From the NCBI GenBank assembly GCA_020435995.1, contig JAGQYO010000013.1, positions 1 through 64,000 on the forward strand: DNA of 64,000 nt, in the 5' to 3' direction. The translations under genes were made by a program, and so were the position numbers. The notes beneath the pieces are model-generated. The model saw only the letters and a program-made list of their open reading frames with translations, was not told the DNA's origin and made no database searches. This document shows, piece after piece, positions 9,277 to 17,980 of the stretch; within the stretch, counting starts at the first letter, position 1; each line of letters opens with the position of its first letter. This DNA comes from Flavobacteriales bacterium. GTDB taxonomy: Bacteria; Bacteroidota; Bacteroidia; Flavobacteriales_G; Salibacteraceae.

Positions 9277-10506
9277 TTGGCGTCGAAAACCACAAAAGTA
9301 CTAGTTGTAGAAGATGAGCCAGGAATGGCATTTCTCCTTAATCGGCTGTTGGAAAAACTAGGATATTCTGTATTGGCCACAGTAGACTCTGGCGAAGAAG
9401 CTGTGGAACTAGTTTCCAAAACCAAGCCCGATATTATCTTAATGGACATCTATTTAGCTGGTAAAATGAACGGAATTCAGGCAGCGGAGCTGATTCTGGC
9501 TAAGGAACATATTCCCGTGATTTACGCCACCTCCGATACCGACGAACAAACACTACAAAACGCAAAATCTACCTACCCACTTGGATATATTGTAAAACCT
9601 TATGATAAAAACGTTCTAAAATCTACTATTGAAGTTGCCTTATCCATTAAGGAAGTAGAGCACAGAAAAAATGAAGAATTAAGGATGGCTTATGATACCA
9701 TTACCTACCAAACTGGTGAGTTAATGGAAAGCTTTAAAAGTGCGAAAGAAATTCAAAAAGCCATTCTGCCGAGTGAATCAGATTTTCAACGGATTTTTCC
9801 AAATTCATTTGTGCTTAACAGACCCAAAGAGAGCTTAGGAGGCGACTTTTTTTGGTACAAAAAGCTTTCTTCCGAAGAATATATTTTTGGGGTTATTGAC
9901 TGCACAGGCCACGGCGTACCTGGAGCCTTGATGTCTATTTTGGTAAACTACCAACTTTCGAAAGGTTTGGGGGAGCTGCCTAAAGGTTCCCATATTTCTG
10001 ACTTATACAACTTTATCGATAAAAATTTGTCGGATGTGTATTGGGAAGATGATTTTGCTGGTTTCAGCGAAGGCGATGATTCTGGTATAAAAAACCTTAA
10101 TGCCGGATTTGATTCCGGGCTTTGTTACATCAACACAACTACCCATTTACTGAGTTACAGCGGTGCAAAGCGTCCACTCTGGGTATTGAGAAATAATGAA
10201 ATTATAGAAATACAAGGTAGCCGTGCATCAGTGGGATTGTATAGTCATGATGGAAAAGCATTTAAGGATGATAATATCCAAATATTGAATGGGGATCGAC
10301 TTTTTCTTTTTTCAGATGGTTTCACCGACCAAATAGGCGGATCAAATCAAAAAAGATATTTAACACGAAATTTTAAATCACTGATTCTTCGCACTGGCCA
10401 TTTACCACCCGCAGAACAGCGAATAGCCTTAATTCAAGAATTCCAACAATGGAAGGGATTGACCGAGCAAATGGATGATGTGCTTGTGTTGGGGATTGAA
10501 TTCTAA
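9277..10506 (+). CDS. Response regulator with PP2C/SpoIIE-type serine phosphatase output
   Basis: A 409-residue cytoplasmic two-domain signalling protein. The receiver domain (residues 5-120) has the acidic pair E12-D13, phospho-acceptor D57 in IILMDIYL and K107 in YIVKPYD. A short coiled linker (120-165) leads to a PP2C/SpoIIE phosphatase domain (about 170-409) with LGGDFFW, GVIDCTGHGVPGALMS and LFLFSDGFTDQIGG, supplying metal-binding aspartates. Such proteins dephosphorylate anti-anti-sigma-like partners; no STAS or anti-sigma gene is visible here. The start is TTG: an in-frame TAA at 9268 and no ATG before the receiver domain leave no better choice. It ends overlapping the convergent gene by 4 bp. 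Confidence 0.93.
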   Translation: MASKTTKVLVVEDEPGMAFLLNRLLEKLGYSVLATVDSGEEAVELVSKTKPDIILMDIYLAGKMNGIQAAELILAKEHIPVIYATSDTDEQTLQNAKSTYPLGYIVKPYDKNVLKSTIEVALSIKEVEHRKNEELRMAYDTITYQTGELMESFKSAKEIQKAILPSESDFQRIFPNSFVLNRPKESLGGDFFWYKKLSSEEYIFGVIDCTGHGVPGALMSILVNYQLSKGLGELPKGSHISDLYNFIDKNLSDVYWEDDFAGFSEGDDSGIKNLNAGFDSGLCYINTTTHLLSYSGAKRPLWVLRNNEIIEIQGSRASVGLYSHDGKAFKDDNIQILNGDRLFLFSDGFTDQIGGSNQKRYLTRNFKSLILRTGHLPPAEQRIALIQEFQQWKGLTEQMDDVLVLGIEF

Positions 10507-11882
10507 TTTACCATGATTTGTCTACGCAACCTTGGAATTATTTCAAAGTTGAGCTCCTTACTAAGGGAAGTATAGCATTTGTTAGAAGCACCAGCATAGT
10601 TCAAGTCTACACCTTTTATTCCGGATAAATTTTCGGTAAATATCACCTTGCCATCACCTGCCCTCACCACTGAAAGTAACCCTGATAAACTGGTAGTAAA
10701 CAATCCTTGGTACTCTCCCGCCTCACTGCTATTCGCCTTGAGTTTGAGTATATAATGCGCCTTGTTCAAATTGTTTTCATATTGAAATGAGTTGGCCGTA
10801 AGTGCCGATTCAAGACCATTTTTAACCTCAGAGGTACTTTTAGGTTCGTCCTTATGCTTCAACTCTAGCTCGATATAAACGCGGGGGCTTTCCGAAACTA
10901 TGGCAATCTCCGAACCTGGAATTCGCAAACTCAATAACAGGGCTTCAGTAAGCGGTGATTTGGTTTTAGCATAACTCATTACATCGAGCGATATTTTGAT
11001 TTCACCGCTCCCCTTTTTTGAAATTTGGCCAAAGGATACATTAGCTGTTCCGTCCTGAATACTTTTCGCAATGAGTTTTTTCTTTAAAAATTCACATTCG
11101 AATACAATTGGAATATCGGAAATAGGTAAGTCTTTATCATCGGTAACAAGCACTTGAGTTTTTTCTCTATCCACTTCAAAACCTGGTGTAGTTTGAACAA
11201 TGGGATTCATTCGCTGTATTTGCATCTTATCCAAAAGCGATTGCAACTCAGCATAAAGGACGTTGTCATAAAAATAGGTGGAACCGTCTTCGTTTTCAAG
11301 CTTCATTGGCTCGTTTAAATAAGGTTCGATACTCTGAAGCGCATTGATATAGTTTCCCAGGGCCACATGGTATTTTTCCTGCTCTAGGGCTGTTGTAGCG
11401 TTTGTATAATACGTTGTGGACTTATCCAATGCCTTGAGCTTTTTTTGTCGTTGAAGCTCCTGATAAGCAGCTTTATCAAGTCGGTAATAGGAGTAAAATC
11501 CTGTTGCATCGGAGTAAGAATCTACTGCCTCATAGCCTTCAAGTTGAAGTTTGGTTTTGAGTTTGGTATCGCTCAAAAAATCCTGCTTAAAGCTTTCGTT
11601 TTTTTCAATTTGATATAGAAGTGAATTGGCATCAATTTTCACTTCTATTTCTGACGCCAAATCTTGCAGCGCATTGCTCTTTGCGCTAGCCATTGGATCG
11701 CTGCCCTCTAGCCCCGACCTACCAATTCCAATGTAATATTGTGAACTTACGGGCCTCTGGTTCACCCAAGAGGGTATTTCTCTTTTTACTTCAACTGCCT
11801 TTTGAGTACTGCTAAGTGTCTTTTTTTTATTCGCACATGCGCAGGCCATTAATACCACAAAGGGAATCATTATGTATTTCAT
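10503..11882 (-). CDS. LPP20-family lipoprotein
   Basis: A 459-residue lipoprotein (signal with LMAC14 / CAC16). Residues about 35-150 form an LPP20 domain: PSWVNQRP, YYIGIGRSG and MASAKSNALQDLASEIEVKI are typical. The rest is a mixed alpha/beta region with Ig-like strands. LPP20 proteins include the flagellar outer-membrane FlgP of Vibrio, but no flagellar gene is present. Its ATG overlaps the upstream CsgG-like gene (ATGA), so the two are cotranslated and probably act together at the outer membrane. Confidence 0.87.
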   Translation of the reverse strand: MKYIMIPFVVLMACACANKKKTLSSTQKAVEVKREIPSWVNQRPVSSQYYIGIGRSGLEGSDPMASAKSNALQDLASEIEVKIDANSLLYQIEKNESFKQDFLSDTKLKTKLQLEGYEAVDSYSDATGFYSYYRLDKAAYQELQRQKKLKALDKSTTYYTNATTALEQEKYHVALGNYINALQSIEPYLNEPMKLENEDGSTYFYDNVLYAELQSLLDKMQIQRMNPIVQTTPGFEVDREKTQVLVTDDKDLPISDIPIVFECEFLKKKLIAKSIQDGTANVSFGQISKKGSGEIKISLDVMSYAKTKSPLTEALLLSLRIPGSEIAIVSESPRVYIELELKHKDEPKSTSEVKNGLESALTANSFQYENNLNKAHYILKLKANSSEAGEYQGLFTTSLSGLLSVVRAGDGKVIFTENLSGIKGVDLNYAGASNKCYTSLSKELNFEIIPRLRRQIMVN

Positions 11883-13255
11883 TTCAGCATCTTGAGTTTC
11901 GTAAGTTCCGCAGACACTTCGCTGCCAATTTTCGACGATATTTTACCCACAAGTTCTTCTTCAGAAACAAGCGATCTTCTTTTTTCTTGAAACAACATGT
12001 CTAAATTTCTTTTGTCAGCTGAGCTAGTGAATATCTCCTTTTCGTTGCCAGGGTATAAGTCGCGATACGCCTCACTGTATTCAGCATAGTCCAACTCGTC
12101 TTTTTCGGACTGCGTAAATGTTTTCGAATATAAAATTTGTCCTGTTTCAGAAGAAACCACGCTCACTGCAAATTGGCAATGAATCATTCGATTTCCCGTA
12201 GTTTTTGAGTAAGTGGTTCGGGTGTATTCTATATCGTTGTAATAAGCTCCCTTTGTTTTATCGTATTTTCTAACCGTGTATTTTATATACCCAATCTCAT
12301 TTGATTTAACTGGTTTTTTAACACTCTCAGAATAGCTAAGAAGCTTAGAATTTATGACCCACTTGGCTCCTAATAATTTACCCGCCTCGGCAACCGAACC
12401 TCCTTCAAGAGCCCCGCTCATTCCCAATTTTTGTTCCGCAATTAAGGCATCTAAATTTTTTCTATCGATTAATACCAAAAAGGGGTCCTTAGTTGAAATA
12501 ATGGCGTTTTCAATGGCCGTGTACAATACTTCTGCAACCTTCGCATTCGATTGGCTAGCAACCGGCAGCATGGCAAGCGTAACCCTTCCATTTTCTAAGC
12601 ATTTCTGTTTGTAATACTTCGACTCCTTATAATTCGCGCTTTTAGAAGTTATTTTTTGAAATATCTCGTATGCTGCAATATAATTTTTTGATTCAAATTC
12701 ACTTATTCCCTTTTGATACCTAGGCTCCAAATCGGAATACAATAGCAAGCTCGAAGCATCCATGTATGTTGGTTCAATATCCACAATTTCTTGAAGTAGG
12801 GGTTTTGCCTTTTCAAATTCACCATCATCAACGAGGGCTGTCGATTTAAGATATTGCTCGTTCAAGAAAATTGTCTTGGATTCTTTGTAGTAATCCTCAT
12901 AATAGGGTGGTTTTTCAAGTGTTACGAATGGACTTACTTTTTTATCAAACGCTTCAGCTTCACGGTAAAGGTGCACGGCATCTGCGTGTTTTCCAAGCCC
13001 ATGGGCTACGTAAAACTTTTGGTATAACTCGTCGGATAATTTTTGGCCATAGGTTTTAAGGGCAATTTTAGCATCAATGTTATTTGTGTTTCGCTGAACT
13101 GCAATGAAATAGTAATCGGTTGCTTCCTTTTCCATTCCAGCTAATCTCAGCTTCTCCCCTCTTTTGTAGTAGGCCTTAGAGCCACTACACGCAGAAAGAA
13201 AGAAAACCAAGGTAAGGAGAAAAAATGAAAACTTAAGAGATTTGAGCAAGGGCAT
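11879..13255 (-). CDS. CsgG-like lipoprotein with TPR-like N-terminus
   Basis: A lipoprotein of 458 residues with signal MPLLKSLKFSFFLLTLVFFLSAC (C23). Residues about 30-220 are TPR-like helical repeats; residues about 225-320 match the CsgG/curli-assembly fold (VTLAMLPVASQSNAKVAEVLYTAIENAI, FLVLIDRKNLDALIAEQKLG, AGKLLGAKWVINSKL). CsgG forms the curli export pore; related folds occur in FlgT and LpoB. No csgA/B/E/F genes are present, so amyloid export is not implied. The frame opens with a TTG at 13264, but the ATG at 13255 gives a clean lipoprotein signal. A -7-like TAGTTTTG lies on this strand at 13293-13300. Confidence 0.86.
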   Translation of the reverse strand: MPLLKSLKFSFFLLTLVFFLSACSGSKAYYKRGEKLRLAGMEKEATDYYFIAVQRNTNNIDAKIALKTYGQKLSDELYQKFYVAHGLGKHADAVHLYREAEAFDKKVSPFVTLEKPPYYEDYYKESKTIFLNEQYLKSTALVDDGEFEKAKPLLQEIVDIEPTYMDASSLLLYSDLEPRYQKGISEFESKNYIAAYEIFQKITSKSANYKESKYYKQKCLENGRVTLAMLPVASQSNAKVAEVLYTAIENAIISTKDPFLVLIDRKNLDALIAEQKLGMSGALEGGSVAEAGKLLGAKWVINSKLLSYSESVKKPVKSNEIGYIKYTVRKYDKTKGAYYNDIEYTRTTYSKTTGNRMIHCQFAVSVVSSETGQILYSKTFTQSEKDELDYAEYSEAYRDLYPGNEKEIFTSSADKRNLDMLFQEKRRSLVSEEELVGKISSKIGSEVSAELTKLKMLK

Positions 13256-13318
13256 TTTTCGCAAATTTATTCAGCGATTACAAACGATTTGCCAAAACTA
13301 GTTAAAGGATTAAGTTTC

Positions 13319-15433
13319 TCAGAAGATCACAATTTGAACTCTTCTGTTATAAATCAACTTCTTAGGGTCTTTTGAAATCTCGTCAACTGAAAGTCGAGGC
13401 TTCGATTCACCAAAAAATTCTAACCTCATCGGATTCGTCACCCCTTGTGAAGTGAGGTATTCCGCAACTGATTCTACCCTTTTTCCAGACAATTGAAGAT
13501 TATAAGCTTCATTACCCACATGATCGGAATGGCCGCTTAGGTAAATACGTGCTTTAGGGTTAGCCTTGGTATATTCTAAGAGTTTGGTCAACTTATTTCT
13601 GCTGTATTCGGTTACATATTTAGAGTTGCTACCGAAATAAACAGTTTCTTCAAATTTAGCTTTTAGTGGCGCTCCGTCACCTGCACCACCAGCAATCACG
13701 ATTTGACCTCCGCCAAGGGCCTCATCAGTCTCATCCATACCTGTGTAAATAACCTCGATTCTTTCCGCCACAATTCCTTGGGCAACCATTGCATCAAAAG
13801 CAACCATAGCTTTCTTGCGCGCATCTTGCTTGGCATTTGGACCACTTGCTGTTGCAACTATCTGAGCGGTTAAACTTGCATCGGCTATTAGTGCTGCCGA
13901 TACATCATTTACTTTTTTAGTAGTGGCTTCATTTAATGTTCCATCATCGTCAAGGCCTATGTTGTCAACAAGTAGAACTCTTTTGGCCCTAGTTTGGGTT
14001 GTATCTCCATCTTTTCGATCAAGACCCGCAAGCATAGCTTCATCTATGTCTTTTTCTTCCCCTACGGTTATTTTATAAAGATCAAATTCGCCATAACCGC
14101 CTGCCCTATTTGATGCATAATATGAATGAGACTTATCGTGGGCCATCAAATAGTTTATCTCGTCGAAGGGCGAATTAATAGGCAGTTCCAGATTCTTAGG
14201 TGTTGTCCACCCATTTGCACTTAAGTAGGTTACAAACACATCAAATCCACCGATACTTGAATGGCCTTTGGAAGAAAAATAAAGTGTAGTGTCGTTCAGT
14301 AAATAGGGTGAATCCTCATCAAGTTCTGAATTGACAATGGGCCCCATAGAAATTAAATCACCCCATTCACCGGATTCAGTAGCTTCACTATAAAACAAAT
14401 CTCGCCCACCAATACAGTCAAACCGTTCGGCTGCAACATAAAGTTTACTTTTATCTGGAGAAATACTTACACTGGTTATTGAGCTTCCCGCCCTGCTAAA
14501 TTTCTCACTAAATTTTTCGGGCTCCAGCCATTTTTCTCCATCAAATCTCACCACGCTCACATGGTTTTCAGAATACACAAAAAGTTCGTTTTCATCAGGA
14601 GAAAGCGAAACCGAAGCGTTGTGACCAGATTGGTTTTGAATAGCACCATTAAAAAATGGCGAGTTGTTTATGTTGTTTACATCAGTCCAAAGACCTGATT
14701 TATTGATACAGATATACATGTCTTCAAAATACTGGCCGTCTGAATAAAGCTCACCCCCAGTAGACCCACTTCTTCGAGAAGTAAACAACATGTGCTTTCC
14801 ATTTTTAAAAATAACAGGGCCATATTCCGAAAACTTACTGTTTATTTCTTCACCCATATTTTCTAATTGCACAAACTTTTTATCGCCCAAATAGAATCTT
14901 GAAATATTTTTTGACGGCTTAGCTTCTGATTTAAGTATTTCCCCTTCTTTTTCCATCAAGTCTTTTCCTTGGGCGCATTGAGTAAGGTAGGCATCGACTT
15001 CTTTTTTGCGTTTCCTGCCCGCTCTTCCCTTCGGCAAACTTTCAGCTTTGTAGGTGCTATATGAAGCCATTGCGAAGAAAAAGTTGTGTTCTAAATGATA
15101 AACCCTACCTAAGTAATAGAAAAGGTCTGGCATGTCCTCTCGGTTTCCCAGCCGGTCGGCAGCTTCAAAATATTTTTTCGATGCTGATTTGTTAAACGAA
15201 CCTTCGAAGATGACTATACCCAATTCATAGTTATAAGCTGCATTGGCAGTATCAAGAGCATAAAGGGTTGAATATAAATTGAAAGCTTGGGTAAAATCTT
15301 GGGCTCGTAGGTATTCGCGAGCTTGATTGAGCATTTTCTTTTGGTCTACTTCGGTTAGAGTCGTGTCTTGAGCCTGGCTTATAAAGGACATAGCCAAAAC
15401 AATAATGAAAAGTAGCAGCTTAAGCTGTTTCAT
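13319..15433 (-). CDS. TPR / PD40 propeller / OmpA-like envelope protein (PorE-like layout)
   Basis: A 704-residue exported protein (signal ending SQAQ, residue 22). Order of parts: TPR-like repeats (30-150); a WD40/PD40-type beta-propeller (about 195-470) with blades such as DENELFVYSENHVSVVRFDG and LNDTTLYFSSKGHSSIGGFDVF; a second, degenerate OmpA-like segment (about 490-585); and a canonical peptidoglycan-binding OmpA domain (about 595-704) with YLSGHSDHVGNEAYN, LQLSGKRVESV and YNRRVQI. The T9SS component PorE has TPR, propeller and OmpA parts, so a T9SS or peptidoglycan-anchoring role is possible, but this layout is widespread in Bacteroidota. It is followed downstream by the CsgG/LPP20 pair. 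Confidence 0.9.
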   Translation of the reverse strand: MKQLKLLLFIIVLAMSFISQAQDTTLTEVDQKKMLNQAREYLRAQDFTQAFNLYSTLYALDTANAAYNYELGIVIFEGSFNKSASKKYFEAADRLGNREDMPDLFYYLGRVYHLEHNFFFAMASYSTYKAESLPKGRAGRKRKKEVDAYLTQCAQGKDLMEKEGEILKSEAKPSKNISRFYLGDKKFVQLENMGEEINSKFSEYGPVIFKNGKHMLFTSRRSGSTGGELYSDGQYFEDMYICINKSGLWTDVNNINNSPFFNGAIQNQSGHNASVSLSPDENELFVYSENHVSVVRFDGEKWLEPEKFSEKFSRAGSSITSVSISPDKSKLYVAAERFDCIGGRDLFYSEATESGEWGDLISMGPIVNSELDEDSPYLLNDTTLYFSSKGHSSIGGFDVFVTYLSANGWTTPKNLELPINSPFDEINYLMAHDKSHSYYASNRAGGYGEFDLYKITVGEEKDIDEAMLAGLDRKDGDTTQTRAKRVLLVDNIGLDDDGTLNEATTKKVNDVSAALIADASLTAQIVATASGPNAKQDARKKAMVAFDAMVAQGIVAERIEVIYTGMDETDEALGGGQIVIAGGAGDGAPLKAKFEETVYFGSNSKYVTEYSRNKLTKLLEYTKANPKARIYLSGHSDHVGNEAYNLQLSGKRVESVAEYLTSQGVTNPMRLEFFGESKPRLSVDEISKDPKKLIYNRRVQIVIF

Positions 15434-15449
15434 AAATTTCTTGTTTGAG

Positions 15450-15457
15450 CAAAAATA
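15450..15457 (-). promoter_or_regulatory. -7 promoter element (TATTTTTG) of the OmpA-like gene
   Basis: The minus strand reads TATTTTTG (TAnnTTTG), 17 bp before the ATG at 15433. No -33 TTTG is visible at standard spacing. Confidence 0.35.
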
Positions 15458-15517
15458 TATAAGTTAAAAAGGTAGGAGGTAAACTGGATAAAATCAATTG
15501 TACTTTCATCGAGAAAA

Positions 15518-16255
15518 TTACCCTTTTATCTTTTTTACCTGTACTTCTTTGAGTCTGTTGTGGGCAATTTCCACATATTCTGGGTTCAGTTCGAATCCGA
15601 TATAATTTCTTCCCAACAATGCTGCCGCAACTGCCGTAGTTCCAGAACCCATAAAAGGATCCAATATTAGGTCACCAAAATTGGAACTAATTTCTATGTA
15701 GGGGATACATACTTTAAGTGGTTTTTGGGTTTTGTGCTTGCTTCTTTCTTTTCCCATACATATCGGCGTTTCAATAAAATTATGCATTTCATTCACGTGC
15801 TTGTGATTCCATGTATTGGGTGACCCCTTGCTGAAATGAACAATAAGTTCCATTGAATTGGCAAACATTTTTCTAGTATGAATAGCAGGAAAAGGATTTG
15901 TTTTGTGCCAGTGAATCACCTTTCTAAAATTGAAACCCGCCTGCGCAACGAGACGATTGATGTAGGACACAAAATCATCGCCACAGAAAAAATACCCAGA
16001 AGCCCCAGGTTTAGCAACCCGATAACATTCTTGTAATACAGCCAATATAAATTCTAAATATTCTTCTTCCGAGTCGTATCCGTCAAAATCAAATTCTGTA
16101 ACTACATCTTTGTGATTTTTGAGGGAGGTAACATTCTGAGCGCGAAACTGATAGTATGGAGGGTCTGTAAAAATCAAGTCTACCGACTCCGACTCCATTT
16201 TCGCCAATCCTTCTAGGCACGATTCATTAAAAATAGTATTCGCCTTCACTAGCAC
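15518..16255 (-). CDS. Orphan beta-class DNA methyltransferase (N6-adenine/N4-cytosine)
   Basis: A 245-residue SAM-dependent DNA methyltransferase. Catalytic motif IV DPPY is at residues 31-34; the SAM-binding motif I DPFMGSGTT is near the C-terminus (199-207), followed by FELNPEYVEIA. The order IV, target-recognition region, motif I defines the beta class (CcrM-like). DPPY favours N6-adenine methylation. The start is GTG (16255, or GTG 16249); the next in-frame ATG would remove part of the fold. There is no restriction endonuclease or specificity subunit alongside, so it is either a solitary regulatory methylase or a remnant of a modification system. Confidence 0.9.
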   Translation of the reverse strand: MLVKANTIFNESCLEGLAKMESESVDLIFTDPPYYQFRAQNVTSLKNHKDVVTEFDFDGYDSEEEYLEFILAVLQECYRVAKPGASGYFFCGDDFVSYINRLVAQAGFNFRKVIHWHKTNPFPAIHTRKMFANSMELIVHFSKGSPNTWNHKHVNEMHNFIETPICMGKERSKHKTQKPLKVCIPYIEISSNFGDLILDPFMGSGTTAVAAALLGRNYIGFELNPEYVEIAHNRLKEVQVKKIKG

Positions 16256-16327
16256 AAACTTATCAGAGGCTAGCCTGCAAATTAACCTAAGGGCCCAATT
16301 TGTTTTGAACAGGTTATACCATTCACT

Positions 16328-17119
16328 TTATTTGTCCTGCCTTTTGGAATCAAACATAAAATGAGAAAGTTCCTCTACCTCAAAATTAATGTCATCTTCA
16401 CCTACCTGATCAAACGGGTTTTCTAGGTCTTCCTGAAGGTTGTCCAAACTCACGAGAATTACACTGTATAGCACGGCTATTAAATAGGCTATTCCGTAAG
16501 AATAATCTTCGTAAGTACTTGCCGCATAAGGGCCATAAAGTATGGGGAAAAAGTAAATAAATACCTTGCTATAAGCCCTCAATGTAATGGGTGTTCGGTA
16601 GTAGAAAACATTTCTAACAATACCATATCCTATAATCATTTTGCTTACGTATTGATGCAATCTAGAGAGCAGTCCCGCCTCTACGCCCACGTTTCTAGCA
16701 TGAACCAATCCTTCACTTAAGTCAGAAAAACGTCTGTAAATTTCGGCTTCGGTTGCTTTAGCTTCCTTTGGTTTCATCATAAATGTTGAACTTATAAGAT
16801 GAAACAGCTCCTTGATCTGAATTTTATAAGCCGCAGCCATGTCTTTGTCATACACATTGCCCCATTCTCTAATTGCTAAATAAAGTGAGAGGGCATGACC
16901 TTTTAAATCGGCGTAGTACTGCAGCGCATGCTCCCTTCTTTTGTAGGCGCTATCAATTGAAAAAACAATAGGAAATACGATGGCTATACTAATGAGATAT
17001 AAGGGAAACTCGGCTTTTACCCCAAATCTAATGCACAAATAAACGGACAGAACCGACACCAGTGACGCCAACAGGGTCTTGTAATTGAAAATGGAAAAAA
17101 AGCTTTTAAATGTGTTCAT
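16328..17119 (-). CDS. Bestrophin-like membrane protein
   Basis: A 263-residue membrane protein with four hydrophobic segments (about residues 15-35, 38-55, 190-206, 215-235). The loop after the second segment (SAYKRREHALQYYADLKG) and the tail LDNLQEDLENPFDQVGEDD closely resemble the cytosolic elements of bacterial bestrophins, which form pentameric anion channels. Family assignment is by motif resemblance only. The ATG at 17119 is used; neighbours give no functional hint. Confidence 0.75.
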   Translation of the reverse strand: MNTFKSFFSIFNYKTLLASLVSVLSVYLCIRFGVKAEFPLYLISIAIVFPIVFSIDSAYKRREHALQYYADLKGHALSLYLAIREWGNVYDKDMAAAYKIQIKELFHLISSTFMMKPKEAKATEAEIYRRFSDLSEGLVHARNVGVEAGLLSRLHQYVSKMIIGYGIVRNVFYYRTPITLRAYSKVFIYFFPILYGPYAASTYEDYSYGIAYLIAVLYSVILVSLDNLQEDLENPFDQVGEDDINFEVEELSHFMFDSKRQDK

Positions 17120-17233
17120 GTTTAATTTGAGATATGCAAACGAAAATAGTATTATTAATTCTTCGACACCATTTCACACGAGTGGAAGAATGAAATCATA
17201 AAATTAAATCTTAAAAAAAAAGAATTGGCCACG

Positions 17234-17896
17234 CTATAATGGCAACACAAGAAGTCTGTCGCAAATGTCGCGGCTAAATGTAGTAGGCGCAAGGCTGTTA
17301 TAGCTCACCTCCATACTTTGGTCAAATGCTTCGATGGATTTGACTTTAATTTCTGTTCCTAATTCTAAGTTTCTGTTATCCAAAAACTTTAAAAAATCCC
17401 TAGAGCTACTGCCCAGGGCCATTAAACGCACCTTAGACCCAACCGAAGCTTCAGAAAGTTTCGAAAAATTGTGATGCAATACTTTACCCTGCTTGTCAGG
17501 AATTGGCGAACCATGCGGATCTCTTTCTGGAAATCCCAAAATTTCGTCCATTCGATCAAAAAACAAAGAGGACTTTATGTGCTCCATTTCTTCTGCGATA
17601 TCGTGCACTTCTGACCAATTAAAACCCATTTTTTCAACCAAGAACATTTCCGCCAAGCGATGCCTTCTAACAATTTTTACAGCCTGCTTTTTTCCCTCAT
17701 CTGTTAAACTGATCGGTCGATACTTTTCGTAATTCACCCAATTCAATTCCTTTAAGCTTTTAATCATGCTGTTGGCTGTGGGATTGCTTACCCTTAGCCG
17801 TTCACTAAGCTTACTCAAGGTTACATTTTCGAGCTCATTAGAAAGTGCGTAAATGGCTTTTAAATAATTCTCTTTAGCAGGAGAAGACATGGGCAT
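17234..17896 (-). CDS. DtxR/MntR-family metal-dependent repressor
   Basis: A repressor of about 220 residues. The N-terminal winged helix (about residues 10-65) contains ENYLKAIYAL and SKLSERLRVSNPTANSMIKSL. The dimer and metal-binding region has RRHRLAEMFL and MEHIKSSLFFDRMDEIL, with the histidines and glutamates that usually hold Fe or Mn. The GFPERDPHGSPIP motif is diagnostic. A C-terminal SH3/FeoA-like domain follows. The frame is open from a TTG at 17911; ATGs at 17896 and 17890 are better starts. It diverges from a TonB receptor with a palindrome between them, so it likely controls that receptor and itself. Confidence 0.92.
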   Translation of the reverse strand: MPMSSPAKENYLKAIYALSNELENVTLSKLSERLRVSNPTANSMIKSLKELNWVNYEKYRPISLTDEGKKQAVKIVRRHRLAEMFLVEKMGFNWSEVHDIAEEMEHIKSSLFFDRMDEILGFPERDPHGSPIPDKQGKVLHHNFSKLSEASVGSKVRLMALGSSSRDFLKFLDNRNLELGTEIKVKSIEAFDQSMEVSYNSLAPTTFSRDICDRLLVLPL

Positions 17897-17908
17897 TAAA
17901 TTGGATTT

Positions 17909-17916
17909 CAAAAGTA
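17909..17916 (-). promoter_or_regulatory. -7 promoter element (TACTTTTG) of the dtxR-like gene
   Basis: Minus strand TACTTTTG fits TAnnTTTG and lies 12 bp before the ATG at 17896. The in-frame TTG at 17911 would fall inside this element, which supports the downstream ATG starts. Confidence 0.4.
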
Positions 17917-17940
17917 TGTTATTCTTTCATTTTATTGTTG

Positions 17941-17954
17941 TTAGACTTATCTAA
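17941..17954. promoter_or_regulatory. Candidate DtxR-type operator (TTAGA-N4-TCTAA)
   Basis: TTAGACTTATCTAA has perfect 5-bp arms (TTAGA/TCTAA) around four bases. It sits between the -33 region and the -7 element of the TonB-receptor promoter and upstream of the divergent dtxR-like gene. The TTAG...CTAA ends resemble those of IdeR/DtxR boxes, but this site is shorter than the canonical 19 bp. Confidence 0.45.
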
Positions 17955-17959
17955 ACTTT

Positions 17960-17967
17960 TATTTTTG
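17960..17967 (+). promoter_or_regulatory. -7 promoter element (TATTTTTG) of the TonB-receptor gene
   Basis: TATTTTTG fits TAnnTTTG; a GTTG at 17937-17940 is a weak -33 match with 19 bp between. The leader before the ATG at 17981 would be very short. Confidence 0.4.
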
Positions 17968-17980
17968 CTTGACTAAATTT

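Noticed and set aside
10503-13255. A curli (csg) secretion system
   Set aside because: Only a CsgG-like fold is present; CsgA, CsgB, CsgE and CsgF are missing.
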